This document shows, in pieces, positions 25,654 through 34,763 of a stretch of DNA of 64,000 nucleotides. The notes under the pieces were generated by a model, which worked only from the letters and a program-made list of their open reading frames with translations, was not told the origin of the DNA and made no database searches. Both the position numbers and the translations under genes were made by a program. Within the stretch, counting starts at the first letter, position 1, and every line of letters begins with the position of its first letter. The stretch is from Streptomyces massasporeus (GTDB taxonomy: Bacteria; Actinomycetota; Actinomycetes; Streptomycetales; Streptomycetaceae), in the NCBI RefSeq assembly GCF_014648995.1, contig NZ_BMSE01000003.1, positions 62,001 through 126,000 on the forward strand, written 5' to 3'.

Positions 25654-27102
25654 CTACCAGCCCGGGGAGGGCTGGGGTGGGGGCTCTCCGGGCGTGAACA
25701 GTTCCTCCTGGGCGCGGTCCCGGGCCGTCAGCAGTGCGCCGCGCAGGACCGCGCCGCCGCCCAGGGTCGTCGCCCGGACCTCCGTGGGCAGGGGCGTCAT
25801 CCGGGCGATGCGGTCCCGCACCCGTGACGCGAGCTCCTCGCCACCGGCCTGACCGACCTCACCGCCGAGCACCACGCAGCCGGGATCCAGGATCGCCACG
25901 ACGGAGGCGACCCCGACGGCGAGACGATCAGCGAGGGCGTCCAGAAAGCGGGCGGCGGGGGCAGGGGCTGGGCGTGGGGGTGCCTCGGCCCCGGGGGTGC
26001 GAGATTCGGCCCCGGGCACGGGCGCGGCCCCTCCCGGCAGCAGCGGCGGCGAACTCCCGGGTGTGGGCGCGCGGGGAACTGCGCGAACAGCCCCCACGCC
26101 CCCTCCCGGCGTCAGCGTGGGGCTCCCGGTTCCGCTCGCCCGCACCGCTCCCTCCGCGTCGTTCGCGGTCGGCTCCTCCCCCGGCCCTCCGCCCGCCGCC
26201 GCCCGCACCACGGCGACGGCTGCCCGCACCACCCCCACCGCGTGCGTCTGCTCCCCCGGCGCCGCCGGAATGCCGCACTCGGCCGCGAGGGACACGACTG
26301 CCGCCGAGGAGGCCAGCGAGTGGAAGCCGCCCTCGCAGCCCGTGGCCGACGGCAGCACGGTGGTGCCCGGGACCGGGAGGAAGCCGATCTCTCCGGTGCC
26401 GCCGGAGGCGCCGCGCCGGAGGGCGCCGTCGAGGACCACGGCCGCCCCCGTTCCATGGCCCAGCCACAGCAGGACGAACGTGTCCCGGTCCCGGGCCGCC
26501 CCGTCGCGCTGCTCGGCCAGCGCCGCGAGGTTGGTCTCGTTCTCGACGCTGACGCGGGCCTCGGGCAACCGCTCCTGGAGGGTGGCGACGAGCCGGCGGT
26601 GCCACTCCGGCAGCCCGGTGGAGTCGCGGAGTTCGCCACTGGACGGGTCGACCAGGCCGGGCGCCCCGATCCCCACGGTGTGCAGGCGTTCGGCGCCGGC
26701 CTCCTTCGCCACGCGCTCGACCAGCGTGACCGCCTGCTCCAGGGCGGGACCCGTTCCCGTGTCACCGGCGATGGGCACCGACGCCTCGGCCAGCACCCGC
26801 CCCACCAGGTCCGCGACGGCCACGGCGACGCCCTCGGTGCGGACGTCGAGTGCGGCCAGGTGCGCCCGGTCGGCGACGATGCCGTAGACCTTCGCGTTGG
26901 GGCCGCGTCGCTGCTCGCCCGCCTCACCGACGACCGCGATGAGTCCGGCGGCACCGAGGCGTTCGACGAGGTCGGCGACGGTCGGCCGGGACAGACCGGT
27001 CAGCTGCTTCAACCGCCCTGCCGTCAACGGGCCTTCCTGCTGGAGCAGACGCAGGGCGAGCCGGTCGTTGATGGCCCGGGCGGTGCTCGGGGATGCGGGC
27101 AT
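25654..27102 (-). CDS. ROK family transcriptional regulator with a repeat-derived insertion
   Basis: 482 residues, about 80 longer than a usual ROK repressor. The N-terminal winged helix (about 5-65) carries L-S-R-P-T-V-A-D-L-V-E-R-L. The ROK sugar-kinase-like core follows, with V-E-N-E-T-N-L-A-A-L-A-E-Q, G-H-G-T-G-A-A-V-V-L and the G-C-E-G region where the usual zinc cysteines would sit. Residues about 304-384 are a Pro/Gly/Ala-rich insertion before A-R-F-L-D-A-L-A, and its DNA contains the dispersed intergenic repeat (26065-26102). ATG 27102 follows GGAAGG. It is divergent from an MFS gene, its likely target, with a palindrome between. Confidence 0.88.
   Translation of the reverse strand: MPASPSTARAINDRLALRLLQQEGPLTAGRLKQLTGLSRPTVADLVERLGAAGLIAVVGEAGEQRRGPNAKVYGIVADRAHLAALDVRTEGVAVAVADLVGRVLAEASVPIAGDTGTGPALEQAVTLVERVAKEAGAERLHTVGIGAPGLVDPSSGELRDSTGLPEWHRRLVATLQERLPEARVSVENETNLAALAEQRDGAARDRDTFVLLWLGHGTGAAVVLDGALRRGASGGTGEIGFLPVPGTTVLPSATGCEGGFHSLASSAAVVSLAAECGIPAAPGEQTHAVGVVRAAVAVVRAAAGGGPGEEPTANDAEGAVRASGTGSPTLTPGGGVGAVRAVPRAPTPGSSPPLLPGGAAPVPGAESRTPGAEAPPRPAPAPAARFLDALADRLAVGVASVVAILDPGCVVLGGEVGQAGGEELASRVRDRIARMTPLPTEVRATTLGGGAVLRGALLTARDRAQEELFTPGEPPPQPSPGW
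26065..26102. repeat. Intergenic repeat copy inside the ROK coding region
   Basis: GGGCGCGCGGGGAACTGCG then CGAACAG and CCCCCACGCCCC match the core of the 15821-15870 element nearly base for base, apart from a missing 'accag' unit. The frame stays open through it. Confidence 0.7.
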
Positions 27103-27161
27103 GCCGGGATCCTTCCAGATCGGCGGCACCGTAGACCGGGGCCGCCGGGAGACCCTCTTAT

Positions 27162-27182
27162 TATCAGGCAGGGTTCCTGATA
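27162..27182. promoter_or_regulatory. Operator between ROK regulator and MFS gene
   Basis: TATCAGG (27162-27168) and CCTGATA (27176-27182) form a perfect inverted repeat with a 7-bp spacer in an AT-rich island. It lies in the 134-bp divergent region, 55-60 bp from both start codons, and overlaps possible -10 regions of both promoters. Confidence 0.65.
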
Positions 27183-27236
27183 GTTTACGCCCGCACCGGA
27201 CGCGAGCACGGCAGGGACCTGGAGGAGGACCGCAGA

Positions 27237-28442
27237 ATGGGCAGCGTGGTCGACGAACAGCGCGAGGTGAAGCGCTCCCGGTACGCCGTGGCCGCCGTCT
27301 TCGCCGTGCACGGCGCCGTGACCGGCTCGTTCGCGACCCGCGTGCCGTGGATCCAGGACCACGCGGGCGTGAGCGCGGGCCAGTTGGGCATCGCGCTCGC
27401 CTTCCCCGCGCTCGGCGCGTCCGTGGCGATGCCGCTCGCCGGCAGCATCAGCCACCGCTTCGGCGCCCGCAACGCGCTGCGCGGACTGATCGCCCTGTGG
27501 ACGCTGTCGCTGGTCCTGCCGTCGCTCGCCCCCAACCTCCTGACGCTCTGCCTGGCCCTGTTCACGTACGGCGCGACGGCGGGCATGGCGGACGTGGCGA
27601 TGAACGCCCTGGGTGTCGAGGTCGAGAACCGCCTCGGCCGGTCGATCATGTCCGGGCTGCACGGCATGTGGAGCGCCGGCGCCCTGGTCGGCTCGGCCGC
27701 CGGCACGCTCGCCGCACACCTCGGCTCGGACGCCCGGCTGCACCACGTCCTGGCCGCCGCGGTCCTCACCGTCGTCGGCGTGCTGTCCTGCCAGTGGGTG
27801 CTCGACCTGCAGCCGGCCGAGGACGAGGAGCCGCCGCCGCGCTTCGCCCTGCCGCCCCGCTCGGCACTGCTCATCGGCGCGATCGGGTTCTGCGCGGTGT
27901 TCGCGGAGGGCGCGAGCCTGGACTGGTCGGCGGTCTATCTGCGCGAGCAGCTGGAGACCTCGGCCGGTCTCGCGGCGGCGTGCACGACGGGCTTCACGCT
28001 CACCATGGCCGTCGCCCGGCTCGCCGGTGACCGGGTCGTGGACCGCTTCGGCGCCGTGCGGACCGTGCGGGCGAGCGGTGTGTTCGCCGTACTCGGCGGG
28101 CTGCTGATCGTCGTCGCGGACCATCCGGCGTTGGCCATGAGCGGCTTCGCGCTGATGGGTCTGGGCATCGCCGTCGTCGTGCCGCTGTGCTTCGCCGCGG
28201 CCGGCCGCAGCGGTTCCAACCCGAGCCTGGCCATCGCGGGTGTCGCGACCATCACCTACACCTCGGGCCTGATCGCGCCGAGCGCGATCGGCATGCTGGC
28301 GCAGGCGACCAGCCTGATGGTGTCGTTCTGCCTGGTGACTGCGCTGTCCTGCGGCCTGGTGGCGTTCGCGGGTGTGCTGCGCCCCGGCGAGCGGACGAGG
28401 ATCGGCCGTCCGGACACGGTGGTCGCCGACCCGCGGCCCTGA
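27237..28442 (+). CDS. MFS transporter
   Basis: A 401-residue membrane protein with about 12 hydrophobic segments. Segment one contains V-H-G-A-V-T-G-S-F-A-T-R-V-P-W-I, and the central cytoplasmic loop is acidic and Pro-rich (E-D-E-E-P-P-P). The pattern resembles the FucP/YbjJ-like sugar or drug transporters often paired with ROK regulators. ATG 27237 follows a strong GGAGGAGGA site. It is divergent from the ROK regulator with a shared palindrome, so ligand-dependent derepression by ROK is likely. The substrate is unknown but a sugar is plausible. Confidence 0.88.
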   Translation: MGSVVDEQREVKRSRYAVAAVFAVHGAVTGSFATRVPWIQDHAGVSAGQLGIALAFPALGASVAMPLAGSISHRFGARNALRGLIALWTLSLVLPSLAPNLLTLCLALFTYGATAGMADVAMNALGVEVENRLGRSIMSGLHGMWSAGALVGSAAGTLAAHLGSDARLHHVLAAAVLTVVGVLSCQWVLDLQPAEDEEPPPRFALPPRSALLIGAIGFCAVFAEGASLDWSAVYLREQLETSAGLAAACTTGFTLTMAVARLAGDRVVDRFGAVRTVRASGVFAVLGGLLIVVADHPALAMSGFALMGLGIAVVVPLCFAAAGRSGSNPSLAIAGVATITYTSGLIAPSAIGMLAQATSLMVSFCLVTALSCGLVAFAGVLRPGERTRIGRPDTVVADPRP

Positions 28443-28530
28443 ACGGACGCCCGCCCCGGTCATCAGCACGGTGGGCGCACCCCGACAATGGTCCGGACAC
28501 GCACAGGCACGACGAAAGCGAAACCGCACC

Positions 28531-29910
28531 ATGGATCTCGGCGTCCGCTGGAAACTGCACGGCGACGGACGCACCCCGGCGCCCGGCGCGGTGGTCCGCC
28601 CCGACGAGCGGCTCTCCTGGCCCCGCACGGCCGGACTCGGCGCCCAGCACGTGGTGGCGATGTTCGGGGCGTCCTTCGTCGCACCGGTCCTGATGGGCCT
28701 GGACCCGAACCTCGCGATCATGATGTCGGGCGTCGCGACCGTCGTGTTCCTGCTGGCCACCCGCGGCAGCGTGCCCAGCTACCTGGGCTGCTCGCTCTCC
28801 TTCGTGGGCGTGGCGGCGGTGATCCGGGCGCAGGGCGGCAGCAGCGCGACCGTCACGGGAGCGGTGTTCGTGGTCGGGGGCGCGCTGTTCCTGGTGGGGC
28901 TCGCCGTGCGGCGGTTCGGGGCGCGGATCATCCACGCCGCGATGCCGCCGATCGTGACCGGCGCGGTGGTGATGCTGATCGGCTTCAACCTGGCGCCGGT
29001 GACAGCCTCGACGTACTGGCCGCAGGACCAGTGGACGGCCCTGCTGGTGATGCTGTTCACCGGTCTGGCGGTCGTCTGCCTGCGGGGATTCTGGTCCCGG
29101 ATCGCGATCTTCCTGGGGCTGGTCTTCGGGTACGGCATCTCCTGGGTGTTCGACCTGGTCTTCGGCAAGATCCACTCCGTGGACGCGAGCGGCAGGCTGA
29201 CCGACCACTGGCGGCTCGACCTCTCCGGCGTGGGCAAGGCCGACTGGATCGGGCTGCCCACCCTGCACGCCCCGTCCTTCGAGTGGTCGGCGATCCTGGT
29301 CGCCCTGCCGGTCGTCATCGCGCTGGTCGCGGAGAACGCCGGGCACGTCAAGGCGGTCGGCGAGATGACCGGCGACTCGCTGGACGACAAGCTCGGCACG
29401 GCCATCGCGGCCGACGGCGTCGGCTCGATGCTGTCCACCGCGGTCGGCGGCCCGCCCAACACCACGTACTCCGAGAACATCGGCGTGATGGCCGCGACCC
29501 GCGTGTACTCGACGGCCGCCTACTGGGCCGCCGCCTGCTTCGCCCTGCTGTTCGGCGTCTGCCCGAAGTTCGGCGCGGTCGTGGCGGCGATCCCGGGCGG
29601 CGTGCTCGGCGGCATCACCGTCATCCTGTACGGCATGATCGGCCTGCTGGGCGCGCAGATCTGGATCAACGCCAAGGTGGATCTGCGCAATCCGCTGAAC
29701 CTGGTCCCGGCCGCGGCGGGCATCATCATCGGCGTCGGCAACGTCTCCCTGAAGTTCTCGGACACGTTCTCGCTGAGCGGTATCGCGCTCGGCACGGTGG
29801 TCGTCATCACCGGCTACCACGCCCTGCGGGCCTTCGCCCCGGCCCACTTGAAGACGCAGGCGCCGCTGCTGGACGAGGGCACCTCCTCCTACGACGACGC
29901 CAAGTCGTAG
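28531..29910 (+). CDS. Uracil/xanthine permease family protein (NCS2)
   Basis: A 459-residue nucleobase transporter of the NCS2/NAT family with about 14 hydrophobic segments. Conserved elements are G-A-Q-H-V-V-A-M-F-G in the first helix region, A-L-V-A-E-N-A-G-H-V-K-A-V (the acidic substrate-binding helix 8 region) and G-G-P-P-N-T-T-Y-S-E-N, which is the uracil-permease form of the helix 10 motif. A UraA-like uracil specificity is therefore more likely than xanthine. ATG 28531 was chosen as the point where homology begins. The 3' end overlaps the convergent GH6 gene by 22 bp. Confidence 0.9.
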   Translation: MDLGVRWKLHGDGRTPAPGAVVRPDERLSWPRTAGLGAQHVVAMFGASFVAPVLMGLDPNLAIMMSGVATVVFLLATRGSVPSYLGCSLSFVGVAAVIRAQGGSSATVTGAVFVVGGALFLVGLAVRRFGARIIHAAMPPIVTGAVVMLIGFNLAPVTASTYWPQDQWTALLVMLFTGLAVVCLRGFWSRIAIFLGLVFGYGISWVFDLVFGKIHSVDASGRLTDHWRLDLSGVGKADWIGLPTLHAPSFEWSAILVALPVVIALVAENAGHVKAVGEMTGDSLDDKLGTAIAADGVGSMLSTAVGGPPNTTYSENIGVMAATRVYSTAAYWAAACFALLFGVCPKFGAVVAAIPGGVLGGITVILYGMIGLLGAQIWINAKVDLRNPLNLVPAAAGIIIGVGNVSLKFSDTFSLSGIALGTVVVITGYHALRAFAPAHLKTQAPLLDEGTSSYDDAKS

Positions 29911-31091
29911 GCGTACGACGCCGCGAACGTCCCCGGCCTGCCCTTGCAGCCGTCCGACTCCCCCGGCAGCTTCACCCACAGGTAGGCGTCGATCCGGGAC
30001 TCGCCGGTGCTCAGGGTCGGGGTCCGGCCGAGTCTGCGGCCCGAGGGATCGCACCACTCGCCGTCGGCCGGGGCGCCGTTGCCGTTGCGGCTGGTGTCGA
30101 TGACCGCGCCGAGGCCCGCCGGGCCGCCGAGCGCGTCGAGGACCCGCCGGTCGTAGGCGACCTCGTCGGCGGTGGTGTGGAAGTTGGAGACGTTGCTGAA
30201 GACGCCGTCGGAGGACTCGGGCGAGGCGGCCCCGGCCTGCCTGAGCCAGGCCGCCTGTGTGGCGGGCGGGTTCCAGCCGGAGTGCCCCGCGTCGAAGTAC
30301 ACGCGGGCCCGGGGGTTGGCGGACTTCAGGACGCGTCCGGCCCGGGCCAGCGAGGCGAAGCGGTCCGCCCGGTCACCGGCGGAGAGGCACTCGGTCTGGG
30401 CGACCGAGTCCGGCTCCAGGACGACGATGACCTCACCTGAGCCCAGCCCGGCCGCGAACCGGTCGATCCAGGCGTCGTAGGCGTCCAGGTCGGGCGCCCC
30501 GCCCTGGGAGTGGCCGCCGCAGTCGCGGCCGGGGATCGCGTAGGGCACGACGACGGGCACCCGGCCGAGCGCGGCTCCGCCGGAGGTCACGGCGGCGACC
30601 CGGGCGGTGACGGTGTCCGGTGCGTAGTCGGCGAACCAGACGGCCGCGGGCTGTTCGGCGATACGGGACGCGATGACCGCGTGCCGGGGGTCGCCGGAGT
30701 GGGAGCGGACCCAGGCGAGCACCTGGGAGTCGGGGTGGCGGTAGAGCCGTCCGGTCACGGCGCCGGGGCGCTCCCTCCTCGTGTCGGTCCTCGACGGCGC
30801 GGGGCTCTGTGTCCGGCGTGCGGACGGGGACGGCGAGGCAGAGGCGGGCACGGCGGTGGCCGGCGCGGACGGCGAGGGAACGGCCGGCAGGGGGGCGAGG
30901 CGGGGCGACGCCGACACCTCGGGGGGCGCGGCCTCGTCCGAGGCCCGCCGGTCGTCGAACGCGGCGAGGACGCCCGCGACCGCTCCGGCCGCCACGACGA
31001 GCGAGGCCGCCGCGACCATCGCGCCGCGCCGGGCGGCTCGCCTGCGCCCGGCCCTGCGGGCGGCCAGGCGCTGGGCACGCGAGCCTGACAC
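29889..31091 (-). CDS. Glycoside hydrolase family 6 (endoglucanase-like)
   Basis: A 400-residue membrane-anchored or secreted protein. A very basic N-terminus and one hydrophobic segment (about 25-45) are followed by a long Pro/Ser/Ala/Thr linker (about 50-105) and a GH6 domain. Catalytic residues are visible: Asp in P-G-R-D-C-G-G, Asp in V-V-L-E-P-D-S-V-A, and the Y-F-D-A-G-H-S-G-W and V-K-L-P-G-E-S-D-G-C family motifs. It should cleave beta-1,4-glucans. No cellulose-binding module is present. GTG 31091 follows GGGGGAG. It is divergent from the DUF5995 gene. Confidence 0.9.
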   Translation of the reverse strand: MSGSRAQRLAARRAGRRRAARRGAMVAAASLVVAAGAVAGVLAAFDDRRASDEAAPPEVSASPRLAPLPAVPSPSAPATAVPASASPSPSARRTQSPAPSRTDTRRERPGAVTGRLYRHPDSQVLAWVRSHSGDPRHAVIASRIAEQPAAVWFADYAPDTVTARVAAVTSGGAALGRVPVVVPYAIPGRDCGGHSQGGAPDLDAYDAWIDRFAAGLGSGEVIVVLEPDSVAQTECLSAGDRADRFASLARAGRVLKSANPRARVYFDAGHSGWNPPATQAAWLRQAGAASPESSDGVFSNVSNFHTTADEVAYDRRVLDALGGPAGLGAVIDTSRNGNGAPADGEWCDPSGRRLGRTPTLSTGESRIDAYLWVKLPGESDGCKGRPGTFAASYAYDLASS

Positions 31092-31194
31092 AGTGCTGCT
31101 CCCCCTCCCCCTGTGGCGGGCGGTGTTCCCCCGTTTCGGGGAAGCGCCGGGCCCGCCGGTACTCCCGCCAGCCTAGAGCTGCGACTCTGCCCGC

Positions 31195-31914
31195 ATGCCG
31201 CGATGCGAACAACTCCCCCCAGCCGTGGACACTCCGGTCGACGCCGTCGTCTCCCGTATGCGCGCCCTCGACGCGGCGCTGCACCCGCGGGACGGGGTGG
31301 CGGTGTTCAACCGTGTCTACCTCGCGGTGACGGAGGCGGTGGACCGGTGGGTCGACACCGGACGGTTCGCGGACGCCCACGCGGCGATCACGCTGGACGT
31401 ACGGTTCGCACAGCGGTACCTGGCGGCCGTCGAGACGGTCGCGGACGAGCGGCGCCCGCCCGCCTGCTGGCGGCCGCTGTTCCAGTTCCGCCGCCATCCC
31501 GGGGTACGGCCGTTGCAGTTCGCGCTGGCGGGCATCAACGCGCACATCGGGCACGATCTCGCGCTGGCCGTCGTGGACACCTGCCGTACGCTCGGCTGCG
31601 CTCCCGCCGATCTGGAGGACGAGTTCGACATGGTGGGCGATCTCCTCCTCTCGCTGGAGGAGCGCATCCGCGAAGATCTGATGCCGGGCCCCGATCTGTT
31701 CCGGATCGCCGACCCGCTGACCCATCTGCTCGGCTCCTGGAGCCTGGACCGCGCCCGGGACGCCGCGTGGACGGCGGCCCGGGCACTGTGGGCCCTGCGT
31801 GAACTGCCCGATGTCGCGGGCGAGTTCACCGAACGTCTGGACACGGCGGTGGGCTTCGCGGGGCGCATGCTGCTCACGCCCCTGACCGCGCCCGGGTGCC
31901 GCCAGTCCCCCTAG
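31195..31914 (+). CDS. DUF5995 family protein
   Basis: A 239-residue, mostly helical soluble protein of a family without a known function (DUF5995, recognised from the overall pattern). Signature stretches are A-V-F-N-R-V-Y-L-A-V-T, the F-A-L-A-G-I-N-A-H-I-G-H-D-L-A-L segment near the middle, and an acidic helix at about 140-165. The paired histidines of N-A-H-I-G-H could bind a metal (inference). The ATG at 31195 has no clear ribosome-binding site, so the message may be leaderless. The stop overlaps the convergent amine oxidase gene end by 4 bp. Confidence 0.75.
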   Translation: MPRCEQLPPAVDTPVDAVVSRMRALDAALHPRDGVAVFNRVYLAVTEAVDRWVDTGRFADAHAAITLDVRFAQRYLAAVETVADERRPPACWRPLFQFRRHPGVRPLQFALAGINAHIGHDLALAVVDTCRTLGCAPADLEDEFDMVGDLLLSLEERIREDLMPGPDLFRIADPLTHLLGSWSLDRARDAAWTAARALWALRELPDVAGEFTERLDTAVGFAGRMLLTPLTAPGCRQSP

Positions 31915-33623
31915 TCCTCCGGCAGTTCGACGGGCGCGATCTCGTCGTAGACGTCGCCGGGGCCCGGGTTGGTCGCGTCGGTCGCGCCGCCCAGGTGGTG
32001 CATGACGCCCCAGACCGCGTTGAGGGCGGTCTGGATGGCGCCCTCGGCCCAGCCGGCCGTCCAGGAGATGTCGTCGCCGGCGAGGAAGATGCCGCGCTTG
32101 TCCTCGGGCAGCCGGTCCTGCATGAAGTGAGTGAACAGGCGCCGCTGGTAGCGGTAGTGGCCGGGCAGGTTGGCCTTGAACGCGCCCATGAAGTAGGGCT
32201 CGTTCTCCCACGACACCGTCACCGGGTTGCCGATGATGTGCTTCCTGATGTCGACCTTCGGGTAGATCTCGCCGAGCGACTTGAGCATGACCTCCATCCG
32301 CTCGTTCGCGGACAGCGGCAGCCACTTCAGGCTGTCGTCGCACCAGGTGTACGAGAGGCAGATGACGGCCGGCTTGTCCGGACCGTCGTCGAGGAGGTAG
32401 GTCCCGCGCGTCATCCGGTCGGTGAGGGTCATCGACATGACGTCACGGCCGGTCGGATTTCCCCTGTCGTCGACGGCCTTGTCCAGCCAGAACGGCCGGT
32501 CGACCGGCACGAAGAGCTTCGAGGACTCCATGTAGTGGGTGCGCTCGATCGCCGTCCAGTGGTCGATCGGGAAGAGCGAGTCGTCACAGGCGATCTTCGA
32601 CAGCAGCATCCAGGACTGTGCGGTGAAGATCGCCGCCTGGAAGGTGCGGATGTCGCCGTCCGCGTCGGTCACCGTGATGCGGTTGCCGGCGGTGCGGTGC
32701 AGCCGGGTCACGGCCGGGCGGGGCTCGCCGCCCTCGTGCAGGGTCGCGAGCGAGGTCCCGAGCGGCCAGTGGACGATCTTCTGCGGCTCACGCTCCCACA
32801 GGCGCAGCGGCAGCTGCTGGGAGCCGCCGACGATGCCGCGGTGGTGGTCGTCGGCCTCGGTGTAGACGACGCGCAGGATCTCCAGGATGGAGTTGGGGAA
32901 GTCGGTGTCCCAGCCGCCCGTGCCGAAGCCGACCTGGCCGAAGATCTCGCGGTGCCGGAAGGACTTGAACGCCTCGGAGTCGCAGAGGAAACCGTAGAAG
33001 GTCTGGTTGTCGAGCTTCTCGACGAGCCTGGACCAGATCTCGCGGATGCGCGGCACGTCCCGCTCGCGCAGCGCGCGGTTCATGTCGGAGAAGTCGGCGC
33101 CCTCCTCCAGGCAGCGGTTCCACGCCTCGGCGACGTCCCGGTAGACCTGGGGCAGGTCGCCGACCGTCTCGGCGTAGTGCGACTCGCCCTTGAGGTCGAC
33201 GACGGTCGACGGGGTCGCCTCGGCGAGGGGGTTGGGGAACGGCCGCGTCTCAAGGCCGACGAGGTCGATGTAGTGCTGGAGGGCCGTGGAGGAGGGCGGG
33301 AAGCGCATCGCGCCCATCTCGGCGGTGAGGGACTCGTCGCAGCCGTCGAAGCCCACCGTCCGCAGCCGGCCGCCGATCTGGTCGGCCTCGTACACGACCG
33401 GCTTCAGGCCCATCTTCATCAGCTCGTACGCGGCGACGATGCCGGACAGGCCGCCGCCGATGACCGCGACCTCCGTGCCGTGCTCGGTCGCGGGTATCTG
33501 CCCGAGGCCCGCCGGGTGGGCCAGGAAGTCGTCGTAGGCGTACGGGAAGTCCGGGCCGAACATGGTGATCGGCGGCTGCTGCGCGTCAGCGTGCTCGACG
33601 GCGTTGGGCACGGTGGACGTCAT
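31911..33623 (-). CDS. Flavin monoamine oxidase family protein
   Basis: 570 residues. An FAD-binding dinucleotide fold begins at V-A-V-I-G-G-G-L-S-G near residue 52, followed by E-A-D-Q-I-G-G-R and a second flavin motif (E-M-G-A-M-R-F-P). The C-terminal G-D-D-I-S-W-T-A-G-W-A-E-G-A-I stretch completes the FAD site. The size and motifs fit L-amino-acid/tryptophan 2-monooxygenase-like enzymes as well as monoamine oxidases. The gene directly upstream encodes a nitrilase-superfamily amidase, which would suit hydrolysis of an amide product such as indole-3-acetamide. ATG 33623. Confidence 0.85.
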   Translation of the reverse strand: MTSTVPNAVEHADAQQPPITMFGPDFPYAYDDFLAHPAGLGQIPATEHGTEVAVIGGGLSGIVAAYELMKMGLKPVVYEADQIGGRLRTVGFDGCDESLTAEMGAMRFPPSSTALQHYIDLVGLETRPFPNPLAEATPSTVVDLKGESHYAETVGDLPQVYRDVAEAWNRCLEEGADFSDMNRALRERDVPRIREIWSRLVEKLDNQTFYGFLCDSEAFKSFRHREIFGQVGFGTGGWDTDFPNSILEILRVVYTEADDHHRGIVGGSQQLPLRLWEREPQKIVHWPLGTSLATLHEGGEPRPAVTRLHRTAGNRITVTDADGDIRTFQAAIFTAQSWMLLSKIACDDSLFPIDHWTAIERTHYMESSKLFVPVDRPFWLDKAVDDRGNPTGRDVMSMTLTDRMTRGTYLLDDGPDKPAVICLSYTWCDDSLKWLPLSANERMEVMLKSLGEIYPKVDIRKHIIGNPVTVSWENEPYFMGAFKANLPGHYRYQRRLFTHFMQDRLPEDKRGIFLAGDDISWTAGWAEGAIQTALNAVWGVMHHLGGATDATNPGPGDVYDEIAPVELPED

Positions 33624-33675
33624 GGGGTACGGACTCCTTGCACGGGGACGAACGGGCGGTTCGGGTTCAGGGGCT

Positions 33676-34464
33676 TCAGACGAGCGGGCCGTACAGGCCG
33701 GGCCGCCGGTCCCGCAGATACGGGTTGTTCTCGCGCGACGCGGCGAGGAAGGCCGGGTCGACGTCGGCGAGCACGAGTTCCTCACCGCGTCCGGCCCGGG
33801 TCCGGGCGACCCCGTCGGGGCCGGCGAGCGTGGACAGGCCCACGAACTCGAACTCGCCCTCCCGGCCGGTCCGGTTGACGTACGCGACGTACATCTGGTT
33901 CTCGAAGGCGCGCACCGGGATCATCGACTCGGCGACGAACTGGAACGGGTGCATCTGCGCGGTCGGGACGATCAGGAGGTCGGTGCCGGCCAGGGCGTGG
34001 GCGCGGACGTTCTCCGGGAACTCCACGTCGTAGCAGATCAGGATGCCGACCCGCAGGCCGTCGATCTCGGTCTGGACGACCGGCAGGTCGCCCGGCGTGA
34101 AGTGGTCGCGCTCGAAGCAGCCGAAGAGGTGGGTCTTGCGGTAGTTCGCGAGCCGGGTGCCGTCGGCGGAGATCAGCTGGGCGGAGTTGAACACCGTGTC
34201 GCCGGCCCGCTCGGGGTAGCCGTAGGCGATCGCCAGGCCGTGGTTCGTGGCGATCTCGGCGATCGCGTCGGCGCAGTCGCCGTCGGCGGATTCGGCGAGT
34301 CGGCCGATGTCGTCGCCGATCGCGTAGCCGGTCAGGAACATCTCCGCCGTGGCGAGCAGCCCGGCCCCGGCGGCGGCGGCCCGGCCCGCGGCCTCGTCGA
34401 GGACCTTGAGGTTCTCGACGGTCGAGCCGGGGCGGCCGGAGCTCTGGAGCAGGGCGGTGCGCAT
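33676..34464 (-). CDS. Carbon-nitrogen hydrolase (nitrilase superfamily)
   Basis: A 262-residue enzyme of the nitrilase/amidase fold. The catalytic triad is visible as Glu in A-E-M-F-L-T-G-Y, Lys in Y-R-K-T-H-L-F and Cys in I-L-I-C-Y-D-V-E-F-P-E. This form (Y-D-V-E-F-P-E) is typical of amidases and N-carbamoylases rather than true nitrilases. It lies 52 bp upstream of the flavin amine oxidase, so the two probably form an operon in which oxidative decarboxylation gives an amide that this enzyme hydrolyses (inference). ATG 34464. The 299 bp upstream, shared with the divergent secreted-protein gene, shows no clear operator. Confidence 0.88.
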   Translation of the reverse strand: MRTALLQSSGRPGSTVENLKVLDEAAGRAAAAGAGLLATAEMFLTGYAIGDDIGRLAESADGDCADAIAEIATNHGLAIAYGYPERAGDTVFNSAQLISADGTRLANYRKTHLFGCFERDHFTPGDLPVVQTEIDGLRVGILICYDVEFPENVRAHALAGTDLLIVPTAQMHPFQFVAESMIPVRAFENQMYVAYVNRTGREGEFEFVGLSTLAGPDGVARTRAGRGEELVLADVDPAFLAASRENNPYLRDRRPGLYGPLV

Positions 34465-34763
34465 GCGTGTTCCTCACCGGGCGGACGGGTGGTTGGAGGG
34501 GCCACGTAGACGGTACGGGCGGCTGACCAGGGCGGACAAGAAGGAGCCGTTGCGCGCCGGTGAACGGTTCGTTGCGTGCGTGCGGGGCCGGGCGGCGATT
34601 CGTTGCGCGCCCCGGGTCGGACTCCCGCTCCTCCTCGGAGCGCATCCGCCCATGACCTCCCCCGCCGTACGGCGGAGGCGGGGTCCCGCCCCGGGCGCGA
34701 TGTCCGGGCCGCGCCGGGCCGGAAGAGTAGGGGCTGTCCACACGACCTGCGGAAGGACCCGAA

